This document shows positions 23,747 through 32,921 of a stretch of DNA of 64,000 nucleotides, one piece after another. Source of the stretch: CBDCVN01 sp965223045 (GTDB lineage: Bacteria > Deinococcota > Deinococci > Deinococcales > Trueperaceae); NCBI GenBank assembly GCA_965223045.1, contig CBDCVN010000013.1, positions 3,658,001 through 3,722,000 on the forward strand, written 5' to 3'. Each line of letters opens with the position of its first letter. Within the stretch, counting starts at the first letter, position 1. The translations under genes and the position numbers were made by a program. The notes beneath the pieces were generated by a model, which ran no database searches, was not told the origin of the DNA, and saw only the letters and a program-made list of their open reading frames with translations.

Positions 23747-24901
23747 GTGCCCCTTAGATCCTTAAAACTTAACAAAGAACTAGAGATCCTTTTAACCTCA
23801 AATCATCCTTGGATTTACCGTAATAACTTGCCTAGGCATAGATTTGCTAATTCCGAATGGCTTAAGGTTGAGGCAGGCAAAGCTAGTACTATTGGCCTTT
23901 ACGATGCTACAAGTCCTATAGCCATAAGGTTATTTGATTGTAAACAGGTGCCAGACCGTAATTTTGTGCATAAACGAGTTAAACAGGCGCTCGAGCTACG
24001 CCAAAAAATCCCTGCTAGCACCACTGCTTACCGGCTAGTTTATGGTGAAGGAGATTTCCTGCCAGGCATTACAGTTGATAGGTATGAACGCTATGCAGTG
24101 CTCAAGACTTATTGCTCAAGTGTTGAAGCACTAGTGCCAGATGTAGTTTGGTCACTCAAAAAGGAACTAAAGTTAAAAGGCATAATTAGCAAGATAAATG
24201 AGAAACTTAAAGCCCTGTGGGGAGAGCTGCCTCCGCCAGAGGTTACTGTTAGCGAAAATTATATAAAGATGCTTGCTAATCTTCATAAGGGACAAAAAAC
24301 AGGTCTTTTTCTTGATCAGCGTGAGAATCATGCTTTTTTAGAAAAGCACTGTGGTGGTAAAATAGTCCTTGATTTGTTTAGTTATACAGGGGCCTTTTCT
24401 CTGTATGCCGCTAGAGGTGGTGCGAAACACATCATTAGCGTTGATAGCACACCAGCAGCAAATGAAGATGCTAGAAAAAACTTTGCTTTAAATGGCTTTA
24501 ATTCTAAAATACATGAAGTTATAACTGCAGATTGTTTTAAGTTACTAGAGGAATATGTTAAGCAAGGGAAAACTTTTGATGTAGTTGTGCTTGATCCACC
24601 TTCTTTGGCTCGAGCAAAAAAGAGTAAGTATGCAGCAATGCGTGCCTATCAAAAACTAAATACTATGGCTTTGCAGTGCGTAAGTAATGGTGGCCTACTT
24701 GCTACAGCAAGCTGTACTTCACAAGTTTCTCTTACTGATTTTAAAACTATGCTAGCTGAAGCAGCACTTACAGCAAATACTAATGCTCAGATTATTCATG
24801 AGGCAGGACATGCGCTAGACCATCCTGTACCCATTAGCTTCCCTGAGGGGAGATATCTTAAGTTTTTGGTTACTCGAGTTTTACATAGATTCTCTAAATA
24901 A
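23747..24901 (+). CDS. RlmI-like 23S rRNA cytosine methyltransferase
   Basis: 384 residues from GTG 23747, with GGGGTAAAAG upstream as ribosome site. An N-terminal PUA-like domain ('ILLTSNHPWIYRNNLPR') is followed by an EEHEE-type linker ('RLVYGEGDFLPGITVDRYER', 'QKTGLFLDQRENHAF') and the Rossmann methyltransferase core: SAM motif 'VLDLFSYTGAFSLYAARGGA', 'DSTPAANEDARKNFALNG' and catalytic 'FDVVVLDPPSLARAK'. This order is that of the RlmI family, which makes m5C in 23S rRNA. A cysteine in 'TASCTSQVS' fits the catalytic position. It is monocistronic by appearance. Confidence 0.88.
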   Translation: MPLRSLKLNKELEILLTSNHPWIYRNNLPRHRFANSEWLKVEAGKASTIGLYDATSPIAIRLFDCKQVPDRNFVHKRVKQALELRQKIPASTTAYRLVYGEGDFLPGITVDRYERYAVLKTYCSSVEALVPDVVWSLKKELKLKGIISKINEKLKALWGELPPPEVTVSENYIKMLANLHKGQKTGLFLDQRENHAFLEKHCGGKIVLDLFSYTGAFSLYAARGGAKHIISVDSTPAANEDARKNFALNGFNSKIHEVITADCFKLLEEYVKQGKTFDVVVLDPPSLARAKKSKYAAMRAYQKLNTMALQCVSNGGLLATASCTSQVSLTDFKTMLAEAALTANTNAQIIHEAGHALDHPVPISFPEGRYLKFLVTRVLHRFSK

Positions 24902-24981
24902 ATCCTTACCTTATCAGCACTAGTATACTAAAAACGGGTCAGTTTTGTTCCTTAGTTTTGATAATGTATATATTATGGGCT

Positions 24982-26391
24982 ATGAGAATTGTAATGCTTT
25001 CTATAAACCCCCTTTTTAAAAACAAAGTCAACGGTGGTTCAGCCAAACAGCTAAAAAATATCGCTAAATACCTAGGGGAAATGGGACACAATGTAATTAT
25101 CCTAGCTACTAAACGCTCTGATACTAAAGAATCCTTTTATTGGCAAGAGAATGTTATCGTCAAACCATCCTTAGAGTTCAAGCAACCCTTTCCAGAGCCT
25201 TATAATATTCCTGCTTATAAGATGGTGAATAACATTTACACTGTGCTCGAGCACCTAAAAAGTGCCGATCGCCTATACATACACGATGGCGAATTCCTTT
25301 TTCCTCCTATATGCGATTATCTTCCCACAGTTATTTCTTTGAGAGACAATGCTTATCCAGAAACCATGCTAGGATCACTTATTTTAAGAAGCGATTCTCT
25401 TATCACCATTTCAGATTACTCACACAAGATAGTTCTTGCCACAGCTGGTCGTTTTTATCCAGATTTATACAAACGCACAATCACTATTCCTAATGGTATT
25501 GACTTTCAATTATTTAGACCTAAAGAAATCTCGCTAAAATTAAAAGAGATAATCCCTGTTGATACAACAAAACATACTATCGTTTTGCATCCACATCGTC
25601 CAGAAAAAAACAAAGGACTTATGCAAACTGTTGATGTGGTAGACAAGCTTGTGCATGATTACAAAATCTCAAATATATTGGCTTTAGTCCCAAATTGGTT
25701 TGACACTAAAATATCACCAGATGTACAAACATACTTAGCAGAAGTTCATCAATATATTAAGAATAGAGGCCTAAAAGAAAACTTTTTCTTTCATGAATGG
25801 TTACCCCAAAGTTTAATGCCCGACTATTACAATCTTGGTGATGTGATGTTAGCTTTAGGGAGTTTTGTGGAGGCCTTTGGTAACACTGTGCATGAGTCCC
25901 TTGCTTGTGGCACACCTGCGATAGTGGCACAAGTTGGCCCTTATCGTGATTTACTGCCTGAGAGTTTATTACCGAAGGTAAACTACAATGATGCAGAAAC
26001 TGCCGCAAAATTGGCTGCCCAGATACTTCAGTCTGATCAAAAATCTTTTGAGGGGGCTCGAGCTTTCCTGCAAGAAAACTATAACATTGACTCACAAGTT
26101 TCAAACTACGCAAAATGTATATTATCAGCACAAAAATTACCTACTTTAGATTTCCAATCACAGGCTCTTGCTTTTTCAAGCAATACTCTATTTAACCTTG
26201 CCCCATGGTGTTATATATGGGAAAACAGCATTTACCATGATTTTTTGGCAAAGCGTACTAAAATTAGTGACCTTGCCTCTCTTTTAAAAGAAAGGCCTTT
26301 GGGATTTAGTGTTGAAAATGCACAGCATGTAGGTATTAGTCAAGCAGAAGTTACTCAGTGGCTTTATGATGGCTATATTGTTCCGTTATGA
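24982..26391 (+). CDS. Glycosyltransferase family 4-like protein
   Basis: ATG 24982 (MRIVMLSINPLFK) is the likely start, since it opens the first β-strand. The frame upstream to TTG 24958 adds only a short tail. The GT-B fold is visible: 'VNGGSAKQLKNIAKYLGEMG' (N-lobe loop and helix), 'VISLRDNAYPE', 'IPNGIDFQLFRPK', then the C-lobe 'LHPHRPEKNKGLMQTV' and the donor-binding 'EAFGNTVHESLACGTPAIVA'. About 80 extra residues follow the fold ('LLKERPLGFSVENAQHVGIS…'), resembling a small helical or winged module. The sugar and acceptor are unknown. No other glycan genes are adjacent. Confidence 0.85.
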   Translation: MRIVMLSINPLFKNKVNGGSAKQLKNIAKYLGEMGHNVIILATKRSDTKESFYWQENVIVKPSLEFKQPFPEPYNIPAYKMVNNIYTVLEHLKSADRLYIHDGEFLFPPICDYLPTVISLRDNAYPETMLGSLILRSDSLITISDYSHKIVLATAGRFYPDLYKRTITIPNGIDFQLFRPKEISLKLKEIIPVDTTKHTIVLHPHRPEKNKGLMQTVDVVDKLVHDYKISNILALVPNWFDTKISPDVQTYLAEVHQYIKNRGLKENFFFHEWLPQSLMPDYYNLGDVMLALGSFVEAFGNTVHESLACGTPAIVAQVGPYRDLLPESLLPKVNYNDAETAAKLAAQILQSDQKSFEGARAFLQENYNIDSQVSNYAKCILSAQKLPTLDFQSQALAFSSNTLFNLAPWCYIWENSIYHDFLAKRTKISDLASLLKERPLGFSVENAQHVGISQAEVTQWLYDGYIVPL

Positions 26392-26540
26392 GGTAAATAA
26401 TAGGTATTATGAGTTATAACTACTTAGTTCCATATAGAAAGGTGATTACAAGTTTGTAGCAGCGTAAAAGCAATACGCCCTTACCAAAGTGTTGAGCAAA
26501 AAATTTATTTTTATTGTGCATAAAATGAAGGAGCTATTTA

Positions 26541-27302
26541 GTGCCTAATAACCAAGCAGCATTGGTAACAGGAGGTGCAATACGCCTTGGTAAGGCTATA
26601 AGCTTAGCCCTAGCAAAACAAGGTTATGATATTGCGCTGCACTACAATACATCACGTGAATCAGTTCAAAAAACTCGTGAAGAAATTAAGTCTTTAGGTG
26701 TGGCTTGTGAAGTTTTTCAGAGTGACCTCAGCAAAGCTGAGAACTTAGAATTTTTTTTGGAGAGTGTGCAAAGGACCTTTACTAATCTGAGCATACTGGT
26801 AAACAGTGCTTCAGGATATACCCAAGCTACTGTTAAAGAAACTTCAGTAACTAACTTTGATGCCCAGTTTGCAGTTAATTTACGTGCTCCTTTCTTTTTG
26901 TCAAAGGCATTTGCGCAAGTATGTAAATCTGGGGTCATTATCAATATTTGTGATAACAAAATTGGCTTTAATCAGTTTGAATATGCTGCATATCTTCTTA
27001 CTAAAAAAGGCCTAGCTGAATTTACTAGGCTTGCAGCGCTCGAGTTTGCTCCAAACATAAGAGTAAATGCTATTGCTCCCGGTGTAGTTATGCCCATGAG
27101 TAGTAGAAGTGACGAATATATTAATTGGCGCGTTCAGGGCATTCCCCTAAATAAGCAGGGTAAGACTCAACATATAAGCGACGCCTTACTATTCCTTATT
27201 AACAATGATTTTATTACTGGACAACTTATTTTTGTTGATGGTGGCGAGGCACTTGCAGGGCAGGGTCGCAATGCAGCACAATTCAACCCTGAAAAGATTT
27301 AG
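26541..27302 (+). CDS. Pteridine-reductase-like short-chain dehydrogenase
   Basis: 253 residues from GTG 26541 with AAGGAG upstream. The cofactor motif 'ALVTGGAIRLGKAISLAL' has the TGxxxRxG form typical of pteridine reductases (PTR1/FolM), where Arg selects NADPH. 'LVNSASGY' replaces the common NNAG. The active site keeps Tyr and Lys in 'YAAYLLTKKGLAEF'. The C-terminus is 'FITGQLIFVDGGEAL'. It lies 7 bp before folK, so a folate/pterin role, reducing dihydrofolate or dihydrobiopterin, is likely. Sequence alone cannot exclude a generic SDR. Confidence 0.8.
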   Translation: MPNNQAALVTGGAIRLGKAISLALAKQGYDIALHYNTSRESVQKTREEIKSLGVACEVFQSDLSKAENLEFFLESVQRTFTNLSILVNSASGYTQATVKETSVTNFDAQFAVNLRAPFFLSKAFAQVCKSGVIINICDNKIGFNQFEYAAYLLTKKGLAEFTRLAALEFAPNIRVNAIAPGVVMPMSSRSDEYINWRVQGIPLNKQGKTQHISDALLFLINNDFITGQLIFVDGGEALAGQGRNAAQFNPEKI

Positions 27303-27309
27303 GGCAATT

Positions 27310-27870
27310 ATGTTACAGCAACTCTTTCCTAAGTACTTGCCATATCACTTTCTTATAGGTGTTGGCAGTAATATTAAACCTTATAAGAATATAGAGTTAG
27401 CTCTTAAAGAACTTTTATTGCTTTCAAATACCTTTGTGTTAAGTCCTATGATGCAAACAGAGCCTGTCGGAATGCAGAGTAAGCATAAGTTTCTTAATTT
27501 TGTTATTTACTTCCCTAGTGATTTGAAGTCTAGTGAACTTAAAGAGTACTTTAACACGATAGAAACAAAGCTTGGACGCGATCGAAGCGACCCTTTATGT
27601 AAAATAAAAGATCGTCCTATTGACCTCGATATTATAATTGAAGTTAGCGATAAAACTGACTGGTTAGGGGTAATTAAAAAAAGTGAGAATTACTATCAGG
27701 CGCCTATGCAAGCTTTGCTCCAAAGTTTAAAGCTAATTCCCCAAAGCACTCTTATAAAGGCAGGTTTTAACAAAGACTTACTTACTAGTATGTTGTTATT
27801 TACCAAAGAAAAGGAGTGTGGGAATATAATTGAACTAGATCAGAGATCTGTACTTTTAGTGGGCAAATAA
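27310..27870 (+). CDS. folK: 6-hydroxymethyl-7,8-dihydropterin pyrophosphokinase
   Basis: The start is ATG 27310, seven bases after the SDR stop; the frame continues upstream through the SDR gene but that part is out of phase with it and not native. The 186-residue protein has HPPK hallmarks: 'FLIGVGSNIKPYKNIELAL', 'SPMMQTEPVGMQSKHKFLNF', 'FNTIETKLGRDRSDPLCKIK' and 'DRPIDLDIIIE' (metal-binding DxD). It transfers pyrophosphate from ATP to hydroxymethyl-dihydropterin, a step in folate synthesis. Its coupling with the pteridine-reductase-like gene makes a two-gene folate operon. The 3' end overlaps the convergent CheY-like gene by 31 bp. Confidence 0.9.
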   Translation: MLQQLFPKYLPYHFLIGVGSNIKPYKNIELALKELLLLSNTFVLSPMMQTEPVGMQSKHKFLNFVIYFPSDLKSSELKEYFNTIETKLGRDRSDPLCKIKDRPIDLDIIIEVSDKTDWLGVIKKSENYYQAPMQALLQSLKLIPQSTLIKAGFNKDLLTSMLLFTKEKECGNIIELDQRSVLLVGK

Positions 27871-28217
27871 GCATTAACTTTGGCAATAAGGTTTTTGGTT
27901 ATAAAAGGTTTGGTAATGTAGTCAACTGCTCCCAATTGTAACCCCTGCTTAATATCACTGATTTCAGATTTAGCACTAAGTAAAATAACAGGGATATCCT
28001 TTGTAGCTTCTATACCTTTGAGTGAACGTAAAACGTCATAGCCACTGCGGGGCATCATTATATCAAGGATAATTAAATCAGGTGAAAACTGGAATATTTT
28101 ATTCTCTATATTATCTGCTTTTGCACAAGGCCATACAGAATATCCTTCCCTTTCGAAAATAGCTACAAGTAAACTAAGCATGGTTATGGAATCATCAACT
28201 ACAACAATTTTTGCCAT
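27840..28217 (-). CDS. Single-domain CheY-like response regulator
   Basis: 125 residues forming only a receiver: acidic pocket D8/D9 ('VVVDDS'), phospho-acceptor D52 in 'LIILDIMMP', switch S in 'VILLSAKSE' and K in 'DYITKPFITK'. With no output domain it should act by protein contact, for example in phosphorelay, motility or type IV pilus control. No kinase is adjacent. It is convergent with folK, overlapping 31 bp. Confidence 0.9.
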   Translation of the reverse strand: MAKIVVVDDSITMLSLLVAIFEREGYSVWPCAKADNIENKIFQFSPDLIILDIMMPRSGYDVLRSLKGIEATKDIPVILLSAKSEISDIKQGLQLGAVDYITKPFITKNLIAKVNAYLPTKSTDL

Positions 28218-28332
28218 AAACTAGTTTCCTATGAGTGTTTATAAAGGTCTTTCTCTGGAACTCTCTAGCACTTCCAAACCTTAAAGTAGTTTAGTTGGCT
28301 CAAAATTTTTCTAACACACTTATACTATGGGA

Positions 28333-29793
28333 CTATGGGGGATAGGTTTGCATAATCTTTCCTCCTAAAAAATTTTCTATAACTTTTGTGACATGAAAGA
28401 GCTTCTCGTCTTTCATAGCAGGCACTAACATTTGCATTCCACAAGGCATATCATTTTCGGCCATTCCTATAGGAATGCTAATGCCAGCAATACCAACAAG
28501 GTTAGCCAGCACAGTATTAATATCATTAAGATACATAGCAAGTGGGTCATTAACTTGTTCACCAATAAGAGTAGTGGGGTAAGGAGTGGTGGGAGTTAAA
28601 AGCACATCAAATTTAGCAAAGGCTTTGTCAAAATCATTGGCTATAAGACGACGCACTTTTAGAGCCTTACCATAATAGGCATCGTAGTAGCCTGCCGAAA
28701 GTGCATAAGTGCCAATTAGTATGCGGCGGCGCACTTCTGCCCCAAAGTTTGCTCCTCTAGACTGACTCATGGACTCAGCTTGTCCTAAGGAGTTTTCGCC
28801 TACTCGAGTGCTATAAATCATGCCATCATAACGAGCAAGATTGCTACTTGCTTCAGCAGGTGCTACTAGATAGTAAGTAGCTATGCCATAGGGAGCATGA
28901 GGAATTGATACCTCACCTATTTTGGCACCAAGATCTTTAAGAACAGATTTTGTTTTTTCCAAAACAGCTAGTACTGCATCACTATTACCTTTACCACAAA
29001 GCTCACTCACAACGCCTACACGTAAATTGTCTAAGTCCTTGGCTTCATTTACAGCTTCACCAAAGCTAGGAGGATTTTCTACAATGCTAGTTGAGTCATA
29101 ATTATCATGGCCACCCATAACATCCATTGCTAAAGCAAGATCTTGAACACTTTGGGTCATAATACCTACTTGATCAAGTGAACTTGCAAAGGCAATTACC
29201 CCATAGCGAGAAAGACGACCATAAGTTGGTTTAAAACCAATAACACCATTTAAACTCGCTGGTTGACGTACAGAACCACCTGTGTCTGTACCTAGAGAAA
29301 TAGGAACAACTCCTGTACTTACAGCAATAGCAGAACCGCCAGAAGAGCCTCCAGGAACCCTTTTAGGATCCCAAGGGTTACGAGCAACTCCGAAAGCTGA
29401 GTATTCATTGCTGCTGCCCATACCAAATTCATCAAGATTGCTTTTCGCAATTATTATAGCATCTTCTTGCTCGAGTCTACTAACTACAGTAGCACTATAG
29501 GGAGGCACAAACCTCTTTAAAATCTTTGAGGCTGCTGTAGTAGGTATTCCTTTAGTGCAAATATTGTCCTTGATGACTACAGGTACACCAGCAAGAGCCC
29601 CAAGTTTTTTACCTTCTGCACGCTTGGCATCAATTTCTCTAGCACGTTTTAAAGCGTGATTATCAGCAATAGTAATAAAGGCATTTAAACTTTCTTGTAC
29701 CTTTTTAGCACTGCTCAAAGCGTTTTGTGTTACAAACTCAGCAGTTGTATTACCAGTACTTACTTCTTTAGCTATCTCAAAAGCAAATTTCAT
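28333..29793 (-). CDS. gatA: Glutamyl/aspartyl-tRNA amidotransferase subunit A
   Basis: 486 residues with the amidase signature. The catalytic triad is K75 ('PVVIKDNICTKG'), S150 ('PGGSSGGSAIAV') and nucleophile S174 ('GTDTGGSVRQPAS'), followed by 'GFKPTYGRLSRYGVIAFASS', which is specific for GatA. GatCAB converts Glu-tRNA(Gln) or Asp-tRNA(Asn) to the amide form. gatB and gatC are not in this window, so the subunits are unlinked. The start at ATG 29793 aligns with the usual GatA N-terminus, and ACGAGGATG gives a close ribosome site. Confidence 0.95.
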   Translation of the reverse strand: MKFAFEIAKEVSTGNTTAEFVTQNALSSAKKVQESLNAFITIADNHALKRAREIDAKRAEGKKLGALAGVPVVIKDNICTKGIPTTAASKILKRFVPPYSATVVSRLEQEDAIIIAKSNLDEFGMGSSNEYSAFGVARNPWDPKRVPGGSSGGSAIAVSTGVVPISLGTDTGGSVRQPASLNGVIGFKPTYGRLSRYGVIAFASSLDQVGIMTQSVQDLALAMDVMGGHDNYDSTSIVENPPSFGEAVNEAKDLDNLRVGVVSELCGKGNSDAVLAVLEKTKSVLKDLGAKIGEVSIPHAPYGIATYYLVAPAEASSNLARYDGMIYSTRVGENSLGQAESMSQSRGANFGAEVRRRILIGTYALSAGYYDAYYGKALKVRRLIANDFDKAFAKFDVLLTPTTPYPTTLIGEQVNDPLAMYLNDINTVLANLVGIAGISIPIGMAENDMPCGMQMLVPAMKDEKLFHVTKVIENFLGGKIMQTYPP

Positions 29794-30065
29794 CCTCGTT
29801 TGGATTATAGAGGCTAAGAGTGACCTATAGTTTGATTCTTATCACAAGCCCCTAAGCGCCTCGAAAAAGCGCTAGTCCACTCCTTAAGTGTATTTTACTA
29901 TAATTTATTGTCTGCTTAATGAACCTATTCCCTAACATTTGTACACTTTAATGAGAAGTTTTGCTTAACAAACATAAGGTAAACTTTAATATGATGGGTT
30001 AACACTCTCTTAACATTCATCTAGAAACTAGTGTTTACATGTTAACCTACTGCACAGAGACAATA

Positions 30066-31052
30066 ATGAGTACAAAACTGGCTATTACTTCAAAAATAAT
30101 TCAACAAGCTGGTACAAATATACATTTTGCTGGTTCAACAGACGCTGGCTTGGTGCGCAGTAATAACCAAGACACATATTTTATTGATGAACTTCCCCAA
30201 GGTATCTTAGCAATTGTTGCTGATGGAATGGGAGGACATAAAGATGGTGAGATTGCTAGTGGGATAGCTACTGAAGTAATCTTAGAATCATTTAAAGATG
30301 ATGGTAAACACCCCCCCATAACTATAGGACAGGCTATTCAAACTGCAAATTTAGATATTTATGACTACTCTAATGAGGTAGCAGGTTCTCAAGGCATGGG
30401 GACTACTCTGACTACTCTTTTTCTAGATGATCAAGTAGGATTTATTGGTCATGTAGGTGATTCAAGAGCTTATCTTATTCGAGATGGGGAAATAAGGCAA
30501 CTTACCCGTGATCATAGTTGGGTAGCAGACAGGGTACGTCAAGGAATTTTAACTGAATTTGAAGCAAAAAATCATCACTGGCGCAATGTTATTACTAATG
30601 CTTTAGGAGCAACTCAGGAAGTTGAGCTGGATCTTCTTCATTTTCTTGTAAAAGATGACGACAAAATACTTTTGTGTAGTGATGGTATAAGTACTCTATT
30701 TAATGATGAAGAGATAGCTGAAATAGTTATTAACAATGATCCTAAAGAAGGTGTTGAAAAGCTAATAACACAAGCCAATGAGTTAGGTAGTCCTGATAAT
30801 ATAACTGCTTTAGTAATTCATGTAAAGACTGTAAGCGTTAAGAATAAAGACTATCACTTACCTCAAGCAGAATGTGAACCTAAAGTTATTAAAATAGATG
30901 AAACCCAGAAAGGCATTCTTGAAATTGCAGAAATGTACCCTTTAAGGGGATTTTTTGCTGCTTTGCAAAATCAATTTTGGTACCCTTTTAGATATTGGCT
31001 TTTGGCTTGTTTAGGGCTTTTTATGTTATTTATTTTGTTTAGTATTAGATAA
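30066..31052 (+). CDS. PP2C-type serine/threonine phosphatase with C-terminal anchor
   Basis: The start is taken as ATG 30066 (MSTKLAITSK); a frame nine codons longer from 30039 is possible. Metal-binding and core motifs are in order: 'GLVRSNNQDTYFID', 'AIVADGMGGHKDGEIAS', 'GMGTTLTTLFL', 'GHVGDSRAYLIRDG', 'QLTRDHSWV', 'LLCSDGIST' and 'PDNITALVIHV'. The C-terminus ends in one membrane segment ('YWLLACLGLFMLFILFSIR'), so the phosphatase sits on the inner membrane face. The two WD40 kinases at 47.9-51.6 kb are plausible partners, an inference from type only. A perfect palindromic terminator follows. Confidence 0.9.
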   Translation: MSTKLAITSKIIQQAGTNIHFAGSTDAGLVRSNNQDTYFIDELPQGILAIVADGMGGHKDGEIASGIATEVILESFKDDGKHPPITIGQAIQTANLDIYDYSNEVAGSQGMGTTLTTLFLDDQVGFIGHVGDSRAYLIRDGEIRQLTRDHSWVADRVRQGILTEFEAKNHHWRNVITNALGATQEVELDLLHFLVKDDDKILLCSDGISTLFNDEEIAEIVINNDPKEGVEKLITQANELGSPDNITALVIHVKTVSVKNKDYHLPQAECEPKVIKIDETQKGILEIAEMYPLRGFFAALQNQFWYPFRYWLLACLGLFMLFILFSIR

Positions 31053-31066
31053 TCAATTCAAAAGTA

Positions 31067-31098
31067 AAAGCAGCTCGAGCTTAAGCTCGAGCTGCTTT
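31067..31098. terminator. Perfect 32-nt palindrome, bidirectional terminator
   Basis: Half-site AAAGCAGCTCGAGCTT is followed by its exact reverse complement. It lies between two convergent genes, with A-run upstream and CTTTCTTTT after it, so it should terminate both. It is built around two GCTCGAGC octamers, the word over-represented in this genome. Confidence 0.8.
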
Positions 31099-31134
31099 CT
31101 TTTAGCTCACTATACTATATTGTTTATATATTGT

Positions 31135-32754
31135 TTAGGGAGTCAAAACAATATGCAAATACTCTGCTAATAAGGTTGTATTTTTCTTAGGGCTGCCACT
31201 ACTATTTGTTCTTGCAAAGCAAAACGTTTCAGTGCCACTAGCATAACTCATAAGTGAAGGTCCAGTAGGTCCAATAGACCATATGCCCAAGAAGGTACAA
31301 CGATGACTGCTCCAAGATTGTCCTGTATTGCCAAAAGCATCATTGTCATGACGACCATTAAGAGCATGGCCTGTTTCATGCATACCCACTGCTGAAATGC
31401 TGTCTTGGGTAAGACTATTACTCAATCTTATATAACCAACAGCACCACAATTACTATAGTTTCTATTATCAATGTAGCCACAATTGCTGGTACCACGTGG
31501 TGTTAGACCGAGAACCTGGGTATAAGAGCAGCCACCATTACCAGTACTACGACGGGTAGACCAAAGCCAGTATTCATTGTGAAAGTTCTTTGTAGAATTA
31601 GAAAGCCTACGAATAGAGTCACGATAGCTGCCGTTACCACCACAAAAACTAGTAAAGCCACTACCCTCGAAGTCTTCCATCAGATCCTTACCAAACTGTG
31701 TGAGTACACGCATTTGGGGAATACGAGTACGGAAAATGACACGGTTATTTCTTGAAGAAAGTGAACTTGAGCCAGAGGGAATATCAGGGCCTATATTAGT
31801 TAACATATAATAAGCATTCATCTTATTGCCCATAGCTTCCATACGGGCAATCCAGTTACTGTAAAGCCACGTATTGGTATCTGGGTTATAAACTGTATCG
31901 TCAGCTACAGGAATAACATTGAGTGTTCTCCAGCCATTCTCTAACGAATGATCCTGTGCTCCTAAGCGCTTTTCGCCAACAGGGGCAACAGGAGGTTCAC
32001 CTTTACCAGGCCTCTCAACAAATTCATCCACATGCTCTAAATCAAAATCGTAAAATTCTTGATTGTAAAGCAAGTAGTTATTATCAGTTAAAGCTAATAG
32101 TTCTTTAACTTCTGATTCAGAAAAACTGGGCTCGAGCAAACTACGCAAACCTTGTAAAACACTGTGCCCTCCACCTGTATTAGGCCCAAAGTAGCTACCT
32201 TCTAATTCTTCACCAATAACACTTAAGACAACAGGTTGATAACGAGATTCATCATACCTCAACTTTTGGGCTTCCTCAAATATTTTTTCAAATTCTTCTG
32301 CTTCTACTTGTGGAAAACCTGCAAAGGTAAGACTAGGTCCTGTAGGTTCATCAATTATCTCTTCTTTTTCTGTTTCAGGATTAAAAGCAATAATAGGCAA
32401 GCTGTCACCAACACGTAAATTATGTGGATAAAGTGTCCAATTATAGTCCTTCATAAGCTCTCCTTTAGCTGAAACAATAGGTAAATTCAACTTTAAGGGC
32501 TGTCCTACAAAGGCTCCAGGATCTTTAGCAGCTCTTTGAGCAGTATCCTTGAGCTTCTCTACAATATCCTGATCATTTATTTGCATAAGCTCAAAATCCC
32601 TGAGTTCAGGTAGAACTTTTTGAATGGCTTCTTTAAGGCGCTCCTCATTTGTCCGAGTGTTGCCACCAGAATCAGAACTAGTACAAGAGAACAAAAGCAA
32701 CATAAAACTTAGAAGTAATAAAGTAAGACCTAAAAATGTTAACTTATATTTCAT
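31135..32754 (-). CDS. Lipoprotein with a metzincin-type zinc protease domain
   Basis: 539 residues. A lipoprotein signal opens it: 'LTLLLLSFMLLLFSC' with Cys near residue 24. The long N-terminal half ('KEAIQKVLPELRDFELMQIN…') has no family I know. The C-terminal domain has 'MHETGHALNGRHD' (H459, E460, H463, H469), matching the metzincin HExxHxx(G/N)xxHD zinc site, and a Met-turn 'GPSLMSYASG' 33 residues after the third His. Several cysteines fit extracytoplasmic disulfides. It is probably a surface-anchored protease. It is convergent with the PP2C gene. A new subfamily is possible. Confidence 0.75.
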   Translation of the reverse strand: MKYKLTFLGLTLLLLSFMLLLFSCTSSDSGGNTRTNEERLKEAIQKVLPELRDFELMQINDQDIVEKLKDTAQRAAKDPGAFVGQPLKLNLPIVSAKGELMKDYNWTLYPHNLRVGDSLPIIAFNPETEKEEIIDEPTGPSLTFAGFPQVEAEEFEKIFEEAQKLRYDESRYQPVVLSVIGEELEGSYFGPNTGGGHSVLQGLRSLLEPSFSESEVKELLALTDNNYLLYNQEFYDFDLEHVDEFVERPGKGEPPVAPVGEKRLGAQDHSLENGWRTLNVIPVADDTVYNPDTNTWLYSNWIARMEAMGNKMNAYYMLTNIGPDIPSGSSSLSSRNNRVIFRTRIPQMRVLTQFGKDLMEDFEGSGFTSFCGGNGSYRDSIRRLSNSTKNFHNEYWLWSTRRSTGNGGCSYTQVLGLTPRGTSNCGYIDNRNYSNCGAVGYIRLSNSLTQDSISAVGMHETGHALNGRHDNDAFGNTGQSWSSHRCTFLGIWSIGPTGPSLMSYASGTETFCFARTNSSGSPKKNTTLLAEYLHIVLTP

Positions 32755-32921
32755 AACTCACCTTCCTTAAGGTAATTAATGATAGTTTAACATAAGCTAT
32801 ACCTCTAAACCACACTTAGATTTCTAGAAAACATAAAAAAAGCAATTTGCACATTTACAGTCCTTTCTATAGTAATTTCTTAATTAGAAATAGCTTTCAG
32901 CGAACTGAAAGAAAGGTTAAT

